64,000 nt of DNA, taken from assembly GCA_040880285.1 (NCBI GenBank), contig JBBDIT010000058.1:25537-89536 (forward strand), in the 5' to 3' direction. The stretch's first letter is position 1, and each line of letters opens with the position of its first letter. Both the position numbers and the translations under genes were made by a program. Below the pieces are notes generated by a model. The model did no database searches. It was not told the origin of the DNA and saw only the letters and a list, made by a program, of their open reading frames with translations. Origin of the DNA: JANQJA01 sp040880285. Lineage in GTDB: Bacteria; Pseudomonadota; Gammaproteobacteria; Pseudomonadales; Azotimanducaceae. This document shows positions 47,942-55,339 of the stretch, one piece after another.

Positions 47942-48229
47942 CTAACGCATCTTATCGGCCAGTTGCTCCAGCCGCTGATTCGCGTAGGTCATCATCTCTC
48001 TGTCCTGGTCGGTACCGGGTATATCCGAATTGAACGCACGCTGGAATTGGGTCCACTCCACCGCCCGCGTGGCCGTATCGCGGTTTTTTGTATCCTTTGC
48101 CTTTATGTCCGAGAAAGCCTCTCGCATGGCGGAAAGGCGTGCGTCCCATGTCGCCTGCATGGTATTTTGTTGCGCAAGGGTGTTGCTTGCCAGCAATACG
48201 CAAACGATCAGTGAGCATTTTCGGATCAA
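47942..48229 (-). CDS. Small exported protein of unknown function
   Basis: 95 residues from a TTG start at 48229 that follows CAGGAG at good spacing. The N-terminus IRKCSLIVCVLLASNTLA is a clear signal peptide, cut before QQNTMQATW. The mature part is short, helical and charged (MREAFSDIKAKDTKNRDTAT, DREMMTYANQRLEQLADKMR), rather like lysozyme-inhibitor LprI-type domains but without their cysteines. I cannot name the family. Longer ATG starts upstream would lose the signal peptide. Confidence 0.6.
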   Translation of the reverse strand: MIRKCSLIVCVLLASNTLAQQNTMQATWDARLSAMREAFSDIKAKDTKNRDTATRAVEWTQFQRAFNSDIPGTDQDREMMTYANQRLEQLADKMR

Positions 48230-48326
48230 ATCAGACTCCTGTATGTGGATCAAACCCGGTTGATGACCGAAGATTTGACCGCATCCATTGATAAACGTTT
48301 CTGCCCGTGAATCCTGCCAACACAAT

Positions 48327-48488
48327 CTAACCCGCGTCCTGATCCGCGTCGACAGATCCTTTATCATCGGCGCCATCCCGTAACCGCCTGGCGCTGGCGG
48401 GCCTGACATCGGCGATATGCAACAAGATGGCCGCGGATTCCGTCATCATCGTGCCGTCATCCAGAATCAGGGTCGGGATCTGGTCTTG
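48327..48488 (-). pseudogene. Glutathione S-transferase fragment
   Basis: Minus-strand frame reading QDQIPTLILDDG then MMTESAAILLHIADVRP, the cis-Pro strand, glutathione-contact Glu-Ser and start of helix 3 of a GST N-terminal domain. A TGA lies directly before it and the frame drifts and stops soon after, so both ends are missing. The remaining 300 or so bases up to ssrA hold no gene I can support. Confidence 0.6.
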
Positions 48489-48661
48489 TCACCCTGCATT
48501 ATAGACCGGGGCTCCCGACAGGGTGGTGTCAGTAGAGATTCGCGCGCCTGACCCCTGTTTTCTGCGTAATTGAGGTATTGGATGAATATTTCTGGTGCGC
48601 GGGTTGAATTTCCTGGCAGAAACACCATCCAAGATAGCGTATAGTTGGAATCTCATAAATA

Positions 48662-49037
48662 GGGGGCGATCTGGATTCGACGCCGGTATTAAAGCTCCAC
48701 GGTGCATGCCGAGAGGGTAGTAACTCTCGTAAATCAATTGCTGCAACTACTTATAGTTGCCAACGACGAAACTTACGCATTAGCTGCCTAAACACTTTTT
48801 AAGAGTTTAGTTTAGCTTGCCCCGGGGAGGATGTGCCTATGTATCCAAACCGGGGGCGCATGACTCATAGGATCGCTGTGATGCCTCGCTTGTGGCTAAG
48901 CAGTTAAGAACAAAGCAAGCTCGCCTTGCCCCCCTGTTCGTCGGGAACGGTAAGGTCAAACTATAGACGCGACTAAGCATGTAGATCCGGGAACCGAAAG
49001 CTGACGGACGCGGGTTCAATTCCCGCCGCCTCCACCA
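48662..49037 (+). ncRNA. ssrA: Transfer-messenger RNA (tmRNA)
   Basis: 376-nt gene. The 5' end GGGGGCGATCTGGATTCGACG pairs with the 3' CGCCTCCACCA to form the tRNA-like acceptor stem (with one G-T pair). The resume codon GCC at 48759 starts the tag ANDETYALAA and ends at TAA 48789-48791; E. coli's tag is ANDENYALAA. Together with SmpB it frees stalled ribosomes and marks the peptide for ClpXP. The 3' end is the integration site of the island, and integration leaves ssrA intact. Confidence 0.97.
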
Positions 49038-49039
49038 AT
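49015..49039 (+). repeat. attL: integrase core site in the ssrA 3' end
   Basis: The last 23 bases of ssrA plus two (TTCAATTCCCGCCGCC then TCCACCAAT) recur at 63930-63954 with one substitution and one missing T. Tyrosine integrases of the P4 type commonly use the tmRNA 3' end, so this is the left attachment site. Confidence 0.8.
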
Positions 49040-49071
49040 CAAAGGTTTCAAGTCAACCCAGAAAAGCCAAG

Positions 49072-49106
49072 AAAGCCCGTATATCCTAGTGATTACGGGC
49101 TTTTTT
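49072..49106 (+). terminator. Intrinsic terminator after ssrA
   Basis: AAAGCCCGTA (49072-49081) pairs with TACGGGCTTT (49094-49103), loop of 12, followed by a run of T to 49106. It ends the ssrA transcript inside the island and was brought in with it. Confidence 0.85.
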
Positions 49107-49151
49107 AATGCCTATAGCGTCCACTGACTATCCAGGCAATCCAGCTTTTAT

Positions 49152-49218
49152 AGTAGTACGCATAGTAGTATCATGCTGAAAACCCTTTGATCGGTACTAC
49201 TAAAATGGCCCGTACTAC
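49152..49218. promoter_or_regulatory. Candidate integrase arm-type sites (left)
   Basis: AGTAGTAC at 49152-49159, AGTAGTAT at 49164-49171, and inverted GTACTAC at 49194-49200 and 49212-49218, the last two flanking the int start. A similar pair occurs near the right end of the island (63856-63877). The placement just inside both att sites suits arm-type integrase binding and int autoregulation. Confidence 0.5.
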
Positions 49219-50446
49219 CAAACCCCTGACCAATACGGAAATCAGCAACGCCAAGCCCAGGAACAAGGTATATACCCTGTCTGATGGTGGCGGCCTACAA
49301 CTGCGCATAATGCCCAATGGCTCCAAAACCTGGCTGCTGGACTACTACAGGCCCTATACCAAAGCCCGCACCTGTATCAGCTTTGGTGCCTTCCCAGCCC
49401 TTTCCCTGGCTGCTGCCCGCAGCAAGCGTGATGAGGCGAAAGCTCTCCTGGCGCAAGGGATAGACCCCAAAGAGCACCGGGAAGAGGAGAATCTGAAGAA
49501 CGAGGCCGCACACAGCAACACCCTGAAGAATGTGGCCCAGCAATGGCTGGAAATCAAGAAAACCAAGGTAACTCCCGATCATGCTGAAGACTCCTGGCGG
49601 TCACTGGAGCTGCATGTATTTCCCACCCTTGGGAATAACCCCATCCATAAAATAACCGCTATCAAGGCAATAGATACGCTCAAACCCATCGCCGCCAAGG
49701 GTAGCCTCGAAACCGTCAAGCGGCTTTGTCAGCGCCTGAATGAAATTATGACCTTTGCCGCCAATACCGGCCTTGTCAGCGCCAACCCGTTGACCGGCAT
49801 CGGCAAAGCCTTCCATCCTCCCGGCAAACAGCATCAGCCTACAATTACCCCCGGCCAGCTTCCCTCATTGATGCGAACCTTGGCCAATGCCAGCATCAGG
49901 CGCACTACTCGCTGCCTGATAGAGTGGCAACTTCATACCATGGTGCGCCCAGGCGAAGCAGCAGGAACAAGCTGGGATGAAATCGACTTTGATAAGAAAC
50001 TCTGGACGATCCCCGCAGACAGGATGAAGCAAAAACGGCCTCATGTAGTCCCGCTATCCCCCCAGGCACTTCAATTGCTGGAACTGATGAAACCCATCAG
50101 CGGCAGAAGCGAATTCGTCTTTCCCTCGGACAGAAACCCCAGAAGCCATACTCATCCCCAGACAGCCAATATGGCGTTGAAAAGGATGGGGTTTGAAAAG
50201 CAACTGGTTGCCCATGGCTTGAGGGCACTTGCCAGCACGACGTTGAACGAGCAAGGCTTCGATCCTGAAATCATTGAAGCCGCCCTTGCACATATAGGAA
50301 AAAATGAGGTCCGCAATGCCTACAACCGCGCCCAGTATATTGAGCGCCGCATCCCCCTGATGAAGTGGTGGAGCCAACATATCGAAAATGCTGCCACAGG
50401 TAACATAAGTCTATCTAGCCGGAGAGGAGTCGAATTAGTTGGATAA
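49205..50446 (+). CDS. int: P4-type tyrosine integrase of the island
   Basis: Catalyses integration and excision at the ssrA 3' end. 413 residues: N-terminal DUF4102-like domain (VYTLSDGGGLQLRIMPNGSKTWLLDY), core-binding domain and the catalytic domain with the Arg of MVRPGEAAG, HGLRALAST (His-x-x-Arg), the His of LAHIGKNE and the Tyr of NAYNRAQY. The ATG at 49205 is preferred; a TTG at 49187 is in frame, and neither has a good ribosome site. It appears intact. Confidence 0.93.
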   Translation: MARTTKPLTNTEISNAKPRNKVYTLSDGGGLQLRIMPNGSKTWLLDYYRPYTKARTCISFGAFPALSLAAARSKRDEAKALLAQGIDPKEHREEENLKNEAAHSNTLKNVAQQWLEIKKTKVTPDHAEDSWRSLELHVFPTLGNNPIHKITAIKAIDTLKPIAAKGSLETVKRLCQRLNEIMTFAANTGLVSANPLTGIGKAFHPPGKQHQPTITPGQLPSLMRTLANASIRRTTRCLIEWQLHTMVRPGEAAGTSWDEIDFDKKLWTIPADRMKQKRPHVVPLSPQALQLLELMKPISGRSEFVFPSDRNPRSHTHPQTANMALKRMGFEKQLVAHGLRALASTTLNEQGFDPEIIEAALAHIGKNEVRNAYNRAQYIERRIPLMKWWSQHIENAATGNISLSSRRGVELVG

Positions 50447-50459
50447 GTTAATGAAATAA

Positions 50460-52217
50460 CTATCTTATAGAATCATAATGTAACAAGGCATTTACGATTC
50501 GATCGAGAAGAGGTTTAAATCCATTGAAATTAATACTTTTTTTCTGTGCTTTCACTACCCTCTTAGAGAATACCTCTTTACTTAAATCCACATCAGCATT
50601 TCGCTTATCAACCGTATTAAAACACTTTCCGTTGTAATCTATTAGCCTAGCAGCACTATCAAACAAATCTTCTATTGCGGCTTCTTTTGCCCCTCCAAGC
50701 GGAACTAATACTATATATAAATTTTTCACAACATGTATAAAATCGGCGTTTTCGTAATCATCCTTCTTTAATGTAGTAGGAAAGCAAGTAGTCGTAGGAA
50801 TCTTATTTAGCTGTTTTTTTATAACAGAAAATCCTGAGTCATTATCCAATACAATTATCACTGGCTTTTCAGGTATTGGGGCCTTGTAATAAATATATTT
50901 CTTATCAAACTTATAAATAAATTGACTCAGATAATCTGTACCACCAGCTAATTCCAAAAGAAATTCAGTTCGTTCCGAATACTCTATAAAACGTAGAAGT
51001 AACTCATATTCATTAGATGGATTTTTAACAATGCCCAATGTCGGATAACTAGCTACCAACAGCCTAATTGCTGATTTAATATAGACATTATCAGTTTTTC
51101 CCTCACAGAGAATGGCTGGTTTTGTATTTCCGTAAAACAACCTGTAATACAAAAATCTGCTAAATGTCTTCTCTCTCCCGCTATGCAGGGCACTGGTATT
51201 CTTGCCATGGTTTGCTAATGCATAGATACGATTCTGATGAGGCTTATCCCTAAGCCGATTGTATTTATCCACATAGTCAATAAAGTTTAATTGCCCTTCC
51301 AACACATTTATATTACCAGGCTGAGGGCCTGCTGCTGTATTTTTAAAAAAAGACCCTGTCACAAACAAACTATGGCATTGAGATTTAATAGTTCTCCAAT
51401 ATTCCCTTTTCGTATTTGGTTTTGTATTTACAATCAAGCCGGTTACATCTTGCCTCGAATCTTTGTACTGAATTCTCGTTTTAGCTTGATTAATTGAAAA
51501 TCCTGACCGCCCAATTTCACTTTTCAATTTTTTCCCGACTATATAAGTCCCTTTTTTCTCTGCCATTATTTGAGCAGGGAATACTGACTCTCTAGTAGAG
51601 AATGTAATATCGTCTGCATATCTCGTGTAGACGCATGAATATTTTTTGGCCAATGCAGCCAGTTTAATATCTAAAGAATGAGTTATTAGATTTGTTATGA
51701 CAGGTGAACACGGACTTCCTTGAGGCAATTTGTTTTGATGACAAGCGATTTGTGCAATGACAGTCGCAATGTGTGGATCTAAATTAAAATTGGAATTTTT
51801 AATAAAAAATCCCCTAACACGACCAAAGTTAAAACCACCAAAAAAATCTTCTAAATCCATATTGAGAACATTTCTTTTATGCAAATGCATCACCGCATTT
51901 GTAATGATGGATCTATCCCTTACAAATCCATGGGACAAAGTTGATTTATATGTTCCTCTAACCAACTTTGACTTATTAATTTCATCCACACAATCAAGCA
52001 ACAGATGCGAAAGACATGATTGCAAGGATTTTAAATTAGTAGTTGGTGCAGAAATCGCGCGTGTTCCACCACTTTTTTTGGGAATATTAAAAGTAGTGTA
52101 TTGATTAGCTGGTTTTATTATATATAGGGTATGGGTAAGAAAAGAGGTTTTCACACCTAACAAAGAGGCCAATTGTTTTTTTGTTGTAGCTATTTTCAGG
52201 CCATTTAATTTACTCAT
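50460..52217 (-). CDS. Retron reverse transcriptase fused to a TOPRIM domain (Ec67/Retron-Eco2 type)
   Basis: 585 residues, near the 586 of the Ec67 enzyme. The N-terminal reverse transcriptase (to about 310) has retron-specific NAVMH (NAxxH), LPQGSPCSPVITN, the catalytic YADD at Tyr200-Asp203 and the retron VTG motif. The C-terminal half is a TOPRIM domain: LCEGKTD (Glu372) and VLDNDSG (Asp458, Asp460), metal-binding residues of topoisomerase/primase/OLD-type nucleases. The reverse transcriptase copies the msr-msd RNA at 52245-52372 into msDNA, which in this design should hold the fused toxin in check until phage infection. The gene is AT-rich and converges with int (13 bases apart). Confidence 0.93.
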   Translation of the reverse strand: MSKLNGLKIATTKKQLASLLGVKTSFLTHTLYIIKPANQYTTFNIPKKSGGTRAISAPTTNLKSLQSCLSHLLLDCVDEINKSKLVRGTYKSTLSHGFVRDRSIITNAVMHLHKRNVLNMDLEDFFGGFNFGRVRGFFIKNSNFNLDPHIATVIAQIACHQNKLPQGSPCSPVITNLITHSLDIKLAALAKKYSCVYTRYADDITFSTRESVFPAQIMAEKKGTYIVGKKLKSEIGRSGFSINQAKTRIQYKDSRQDVTGLIVNTKPNTKREYWRTIKSQCHSLFVTGSFFKNTAAGPQPGNINVLEGQLNFIDYVDKYNRLRDKPHQNRIYALANHGKNTSALHSGREKTFSRFLYYRLFYGNTKPAILCEGKTDNVYIKSAIRLLVASYPTLGIVKNPSNEYELLLRFIEYSERTEFLLELAGGTDYLSQFIYKFDKKYIYYKAPIPEKPVIIVLDNDSGFSVIKKQLNKIPTTTCFPTTLKKDDYENADFIHVVKNLYIVLVPLGGAKEAAIEDLFDSAARLIDYNGKCFNTVDKRNADVDLSKEVFSKRVVKAQKKSINFNGFKPLLDRIVNALLHYDSIR

Positions 52218-52244
52218 ATCAATCCATGATGAAATTTAAAAAGT

Positions 52245-52372
52245 GGCTTATGGGCACTCTTACGCTAACGCAGAGTGAGGCAGGCAGAAGCAAGGCAATC
52301 ACTCATAGGGCAATCCTTCCGGACATTGTTTCCACTGGTCGCGATACGCAACCCAAAATCTGCCCATAAGCC
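52245..52372 (-). ncRNA. Retron msr-msd RNA gene
   Basis: Upstream of the reverse transcriptase, on the same strand, are perfect 12-bp inverted repeats a1 GGCTTATGGGCA (52372-52361) and a2 TGCCCATAAGCC (52256-52245). The base after a1 is G52360 in CAGATTTT, the expected 2'-5' branching guanosine. A stem GGTTGCG-TAT-CGCGACC follows at 52353-52337. From memory, the start (GGCAGATTT, then a stem, then ACCAGTGG) closely matches Ec67. The rest, to CACTCT/AGAGTG, is the msd template. The gene ends 28 bases before the reverse transcriptase start. Confidence 0.87.
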
Positions 52373-52379
52373 GATTATT

Positions 52380-52408
52380 AAGTTATCAATTTTCTGGCAC
52401 GCAGACAA
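52380..52408 (-). promoter_or_regulatory. Putative promoter of the retron
   Basis: TTGTCT (52408-52403), 17 bases, TAACTT (52385-52380) on the minus strand; a start about 7 bases on would put the 5' end near the a1 repeat. Match to consensus is moderate. Confidence 0.4.
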
Positions 52409-52470
52409 CTTCTATAGCGTTTTTAAACCTTTACCAAGGCTTACATCTCTTACTCCGAACACGTTTGAAA

Positions 52471-53574
52471 TCACATAACACTTAATAATTTCATCTCTCT
52501 TGCAATTGCTTTAGCCATCTCATCAATCTGAACATTTTCTTCAACTTTACTCGAAAATTTAAGAAATCTTAAAATTTCCGCTTGTCTGCTCTCTTGAACC
52601 TCTCCATAGCTGTAAAACGTGGTCAGCACTCCTTCATGGCCCAAATTCTGACTCCATGCTTTGAATTCTTCAGGGCTTTGACACACTGTTTGACCCAGTT
52701 GTACCAGCGTATTACGGAAGCTGTGAGGATTGAAGTAAGGTAGTCCTGCCAATTCAAAGGATTCAGCGAATATCTTTCTGATGGCTGTCGCGTTGCTCCA
52801 GTGCTCTCGCTTGACACCTGCCGCCTCGAATACCCTTGAATCTCCCCTTATCACAGAAGTCTTGGGAAACAGCGGGTCATCATTGCCAAATAGTAATTCG
52901 CCCTTCAGATAAATCACCCAGTCATGCACTATGCGCTTAATATCCTCCCCCACTGGAAAGAAATACGTAGTGAATGTTTTGCTGGCTTTGGTTTTCACTT
53001 CTCGAGCATCCTGAAAGACGCTACCGGCTACCAGATCAATATGCTTTATCTTAAAGGAAGCAATCGCGCTATCCCTGGCACCTGTCAAAATTGCAAAGGC
53101 AATAAGCGCTTTGTTCCTTTTCTCAATGACACCATTATCAGGCATCGTCGTAAGTACACGCCTTATCTGTTCAAAGGTCGGCACAGGTTTATTTCGTCTT
53201 GCTATAGCAATCCGGGAATCCTTTCCAGAAAGGTTGAAATATTCGGTTTCTGTATAGCTAATCCGCGACTTATAGCCGGTTTGCATCGCCAGCCACTGAA
53301 AGAAAGCCTTGAGATTCCTTAAAGTACTGTTCATGGTGGCTTTACTCAAAGGCTTCCCTGTATTTTCATTCCTGTGCTTGAGTAGGAATGACTTGAATCC
53401 GACAGCCTGTTCAAAGTGAAAAGCCTTAAAATTCCGCCATTTTGTATATTCTTCAAAGCGGCTTATAGCTTTCGCCACAGCATCGACTGAAGAGTCATCC
53501 TGCCGCTTGGCTTCTTTAAGGAAAATGAAATATTTACGCTTCATTCGTTCATTATCGGGATGGTACTTAGACAT
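52471..53574 (-). CDS. Second tyrosine recombinase
   Basis: 367 residues, phage-integrase fold: SAM-like core-binding domain (residues about 25-100), then the catalytic Arg in GARDSAIASF, a Lys in VKTKASKT, HSFRNTL (His-x-x-Arg), the His of LGHEGV and the Tyr of TTFYSYG. All expected catalytic residues are present, so it may be active. It does not resemble the P4-type int. It ends a run of minus-strand genes with the zinc-ribbon HTH and AlpA genes, probably the recombination module of an older nested element. Confidence 0.86.
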   Translation of the reverse strand: MSKYHPDNERMKRKYFIFLKEAKRQDDSSVDAVAKAISRFEEYTKWRNFKAFHFEQAVGFKSFLLKHRNENTGKPLSKATMNSTLRNLKAFFQWLAMQTGYKSRISYTETEYFNLSGKDSRIAIARRNKPVPTFEQIRRVLTTMPDNGVIEKRNKALIAFAILTGARDSAIASFKIKHIDLVAGSVFQDAREVKTKASKTFTTYFFPVGEDIKRIVHDWVIYLKGELLFGNDDPLFPKTSVIRGDSRVFEAAGVKREHWSNATAIRKIFAESFELAGLPYFNPHSFRNTLVQLGQTVCQSPEEFKAWSQNLGHEGVLTTFYSYGEVQESRQAEILRFLKFSSKVEENVQIDEMAKAIAREMKLLSVM

Positions 53575-53586
53575 AATTAAAACCCT

Positions 53587-54054
53587 CTATTTAAAGTCAC
53601 TGTTTACGGGGAGTTCACCCCTCTTGTTTATATGTTCCTGTGACTTCGGGATACAAACGTCCAGTTCCTGCTTTATCTTGTCCAGACTGGCCATACTGGC
53701 ATAACGATTCATCACCCCATCACAGTCGGGACATAACCCCATCAGCCGCCCACTAGTGTCAGTTTCAGGGCAAAAATCAACCATATTGCCTACCGGTCTC
53801 CTAGGTTCCCGACACCGCATACAGTACATCTCGAAAACTCTGCATTTTCTCTTCCGTGACTTTCTCTTTACTTGCAGGTACTGGCGAAGTTCTATACCCA
53901 GAATCAAGGCGGGACGCTTTTCATCACAGACGGGCAATCCATCCTTGATCCAGCATCTGACTGTGTTCTTGTGGATGGCAAGAAGAGTTGCCGCTTCTTC
54001 AACAGTATAGTTTCGATGGATTTTCACCAGATTAGGATTTAATCGTTTTGGCAT
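53587..54054 (-). CDS. HTH plus zinc-ribbon protein, mobile-element type
   Basis: 155 residues. The N-terminal half is a MerR/excisionase-like HTH (YTVEEAATLLAIHKNTVRCWI). The C-terminal half has two CxxC knuckles (YCMRC and LCPDC, about 30 residues apart), a zinc-ribbon pattern. Similar HTH-zinc-ribbon proteins accompany tyrosine recombinases in integrative elements; the role is unknown. Its start overlaps the end of the AlpA gene by 16 bases and the recombinase follows after 12, so the three are likely translated together. Confidence 0.65.
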   Translation of the reverse strand: MPKRLNPNLVKIHRNYTVEEAATLLAIHKNTVRCWIKDGLPVCDEKRPALILGIELRQYLQVKRKSRKRKCRVFEMYCMRCREPRRPVGNMVDFCPETDTSGRLMGLCPDCDGVMNRYASMASLDKIKQELDVCIPKSQEHINKRGELPVNSDFK

Positions 54055-54248
54055 GAGTTCACCACCCGGCTTGTTTCGATCTTCTCCGCCAGCCAGTTTT
54101 CGATATCAACTTCTACCCAGCCAACCGCTCGACCACCCAGCGACACCGGTCTTGGAAATTCATTGTTGGCCATTCTCAGATAGATACTGCTGCGAGAAAG
54201 CCCGGTGCGCGCCTTAACCTCAGGAAGCCTTAAAATTGTGTGTGACAT
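54039..54248 (-). CDS. alpA: AlpA-family regulator/excisionase
   Basis: 69 residues with the AlpA HTH (LRLPEVKARTGLSRSSIYLRM) and the GGRAVGWVEVDIENWL end. AlpA proteins regulate excision of integrated elements and act at the adjacent recombinase. The short AATCAGAT repeats just upstream (54338-54430) are candidate binding sites. It is next to the second recombinase, not to int. Confidence 0.85.
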   Translation of the reverse strand: MSHTILRLPEVKARTGLSRSSIYLRMANNEFPRPVSLGGRAVGWVEVDIENWLAEKIETSRVVNSCQND

Positions 54249-54337
54249 AATGAAACCTCTTTAGTCCAGTTAGGAAATTGAGGCTTGAGCGTAGATGGGC
54301 AAAATGGGCGAACACAGAGTTGAAAACGTCGCCGGGA

Positions 54338-54430
54338 ATCAGATTGATTGCTTTGAAATCAGATAGTTATAAAGTGCAAAGCGGTAGCTGACACGCAGCA
54401 AAGATTTTATCAGATTCATAAAAATCAGAT
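54338..54430. promoter_or_regulatory. Four ATCAGAT repeats upstream of alpA
   Basis: ATCAGAT recurs directly at 54338, 54358, 54409 and 54424, within the 218-base gap between alpA and the unknown gene at 54467. Such a cluster could be an operator for AlpA or another HTH protein of the module. No consensus promoter was pinned down. Confidence 0.4.
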
Positions 54431-54437
54431 GGTTAGC

Positions 54438-54460
54438 TTGGGCAGAATTTTTCCGCCCAA
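54438..54460 (-). terminator. Hairpin after the unknown gene 54467-55339
   Basis: TTGGGCAGAA (54438-54447) and TTCCGCCCAA (54451-54460) form a 10-bp stem with one wobble and a 3-base loop. It lies 7 bases past the stop but is not followed by a T run, so it may be a weak or Rho-dependent terminator, or an mRNA 3'-end stabiliser. Confidence 0.5.
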
Positions 54461-54466
54461 CTAATT

Positions 54467-55339
54467 TCAGGGAAGCCGTTTTCGGATGGTTTCAGAACTC
54501 TTACCTTTAGCAATATCCAGGCGAGCTATCTTGTGTGCATACCAGGTTTTTGGCCTGTTCGGATGCTCTTTAATTAACTTGGCATAAGCATCAAGCCAAT
54601 CCTGATACATGGCCTGGGTTTGCTGCTTTCTGCTTTCTCTGCGATCAGTGCTTGGCGTATAGGCTTTGCCGGATGCTTCCGGTTCTTTGGCCAGCATGGC
54701 CTTAATTCTCAATTTATCCAGGTTTATCTCACCACCACTGACAAACAATACTTCATTTAGCAGAACCCTCTGCTGGTTTATTTCCAGTGAAAGTGGGGAT
54801 GGCAGCAGGGAAACCCAGCGCCTGCCCTTGGAGCCTGGCATCATGCCTAATCGTAGAACTCCTGCTTCAGTCACTTGAACCTGATCTGGCTCCAGCCCTA
54901 GTTGCCGAGCCATAAACCGTGCCAGCATGCGCGTATCGGAAGCCCACTGCTGCAACCGCTCCAACTGCACCGGTACCCGCCCCATTTCAGCCTGCTTGTG
55001 GGGGACTTCACATACTACAAAAGCTCTCATCCTGTCAGTGCCCTGTCCCTGCAGCACAACATCGGTATAACAACGCTCCTCACAGCCCACACACTCAATC
55101 ATATTCGCCGAAGAGGCAGGTTGTATCAGGCCATAACCCAGAAATGCCTCAGTGGCGCTCTGTCCCCATCCCTGCACTTCATCATAGTGCAACTGCGCTC
55201 TGCCTTTACCGGCTTCCAGGGCAGCCAGAAGCCTGCCAAGGGCTATATCCAACTGGGCGCTTTCAGGCTGCACTTTCAAGGCGAGGCTCGATGCCTGATG
55301 CTGCCAGCATATTCCGGATACGCAAATCCAGGCCATCAT
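54467..55339 (-). CDS. Unknown protein with a Cys motif and basic C-terminal helix region
   Basis: 290 residues if started at 55339, or 268 from a GTG at 55273. I do not recognise the family. A zinc-like cluster MIECVGCEERCYTD lies near residue 85, followed by a conserved-looking region (QLERLQQWASDTRMLARFMA). The end is basic and helical (RKQQTQAMYQDWLDAYAKLI, then TWYAHKIARL and ETIRKRLP), which could be a DNA-binding HTH. It overlaps the end of the 408-frame gene by up to 77 bases, so the two are one operon. It is next to recombination and restriction genes. Confidence 0.6.
   Translation of the reverse strand: MMAWICVSGICWQHQASSLALKVQPESAQLDIALGRLLAALEAGKGRAQLHYDEVQGWGQSATEAFLGYGLIQPASSANMIECVGCEERCYTDVVLQGQGTDRMRAFVVCEVPHKQAEMGRVPVQLERLQQWASDTRMLARFMARQLGLEPDQVQVTEAGVLRLGMMPGSKGRRWVSLLPSPLSLEINQQRVLLNEVLFVSGGEINLDKLRIKAMLAKEPEASGKAYTPSTDRRESRKQQTQAMYQDWLDAYAKLIKEHPNRPKTWYAHKIARLDIAKGKSSETIRKRLP

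Noticed and set aside
48610..48661. Sigma-70 promoter for ssrA (TATAGT near 48640)
   Set aside because: No -35 box at proper spacing could be found, so the promoter was left out.
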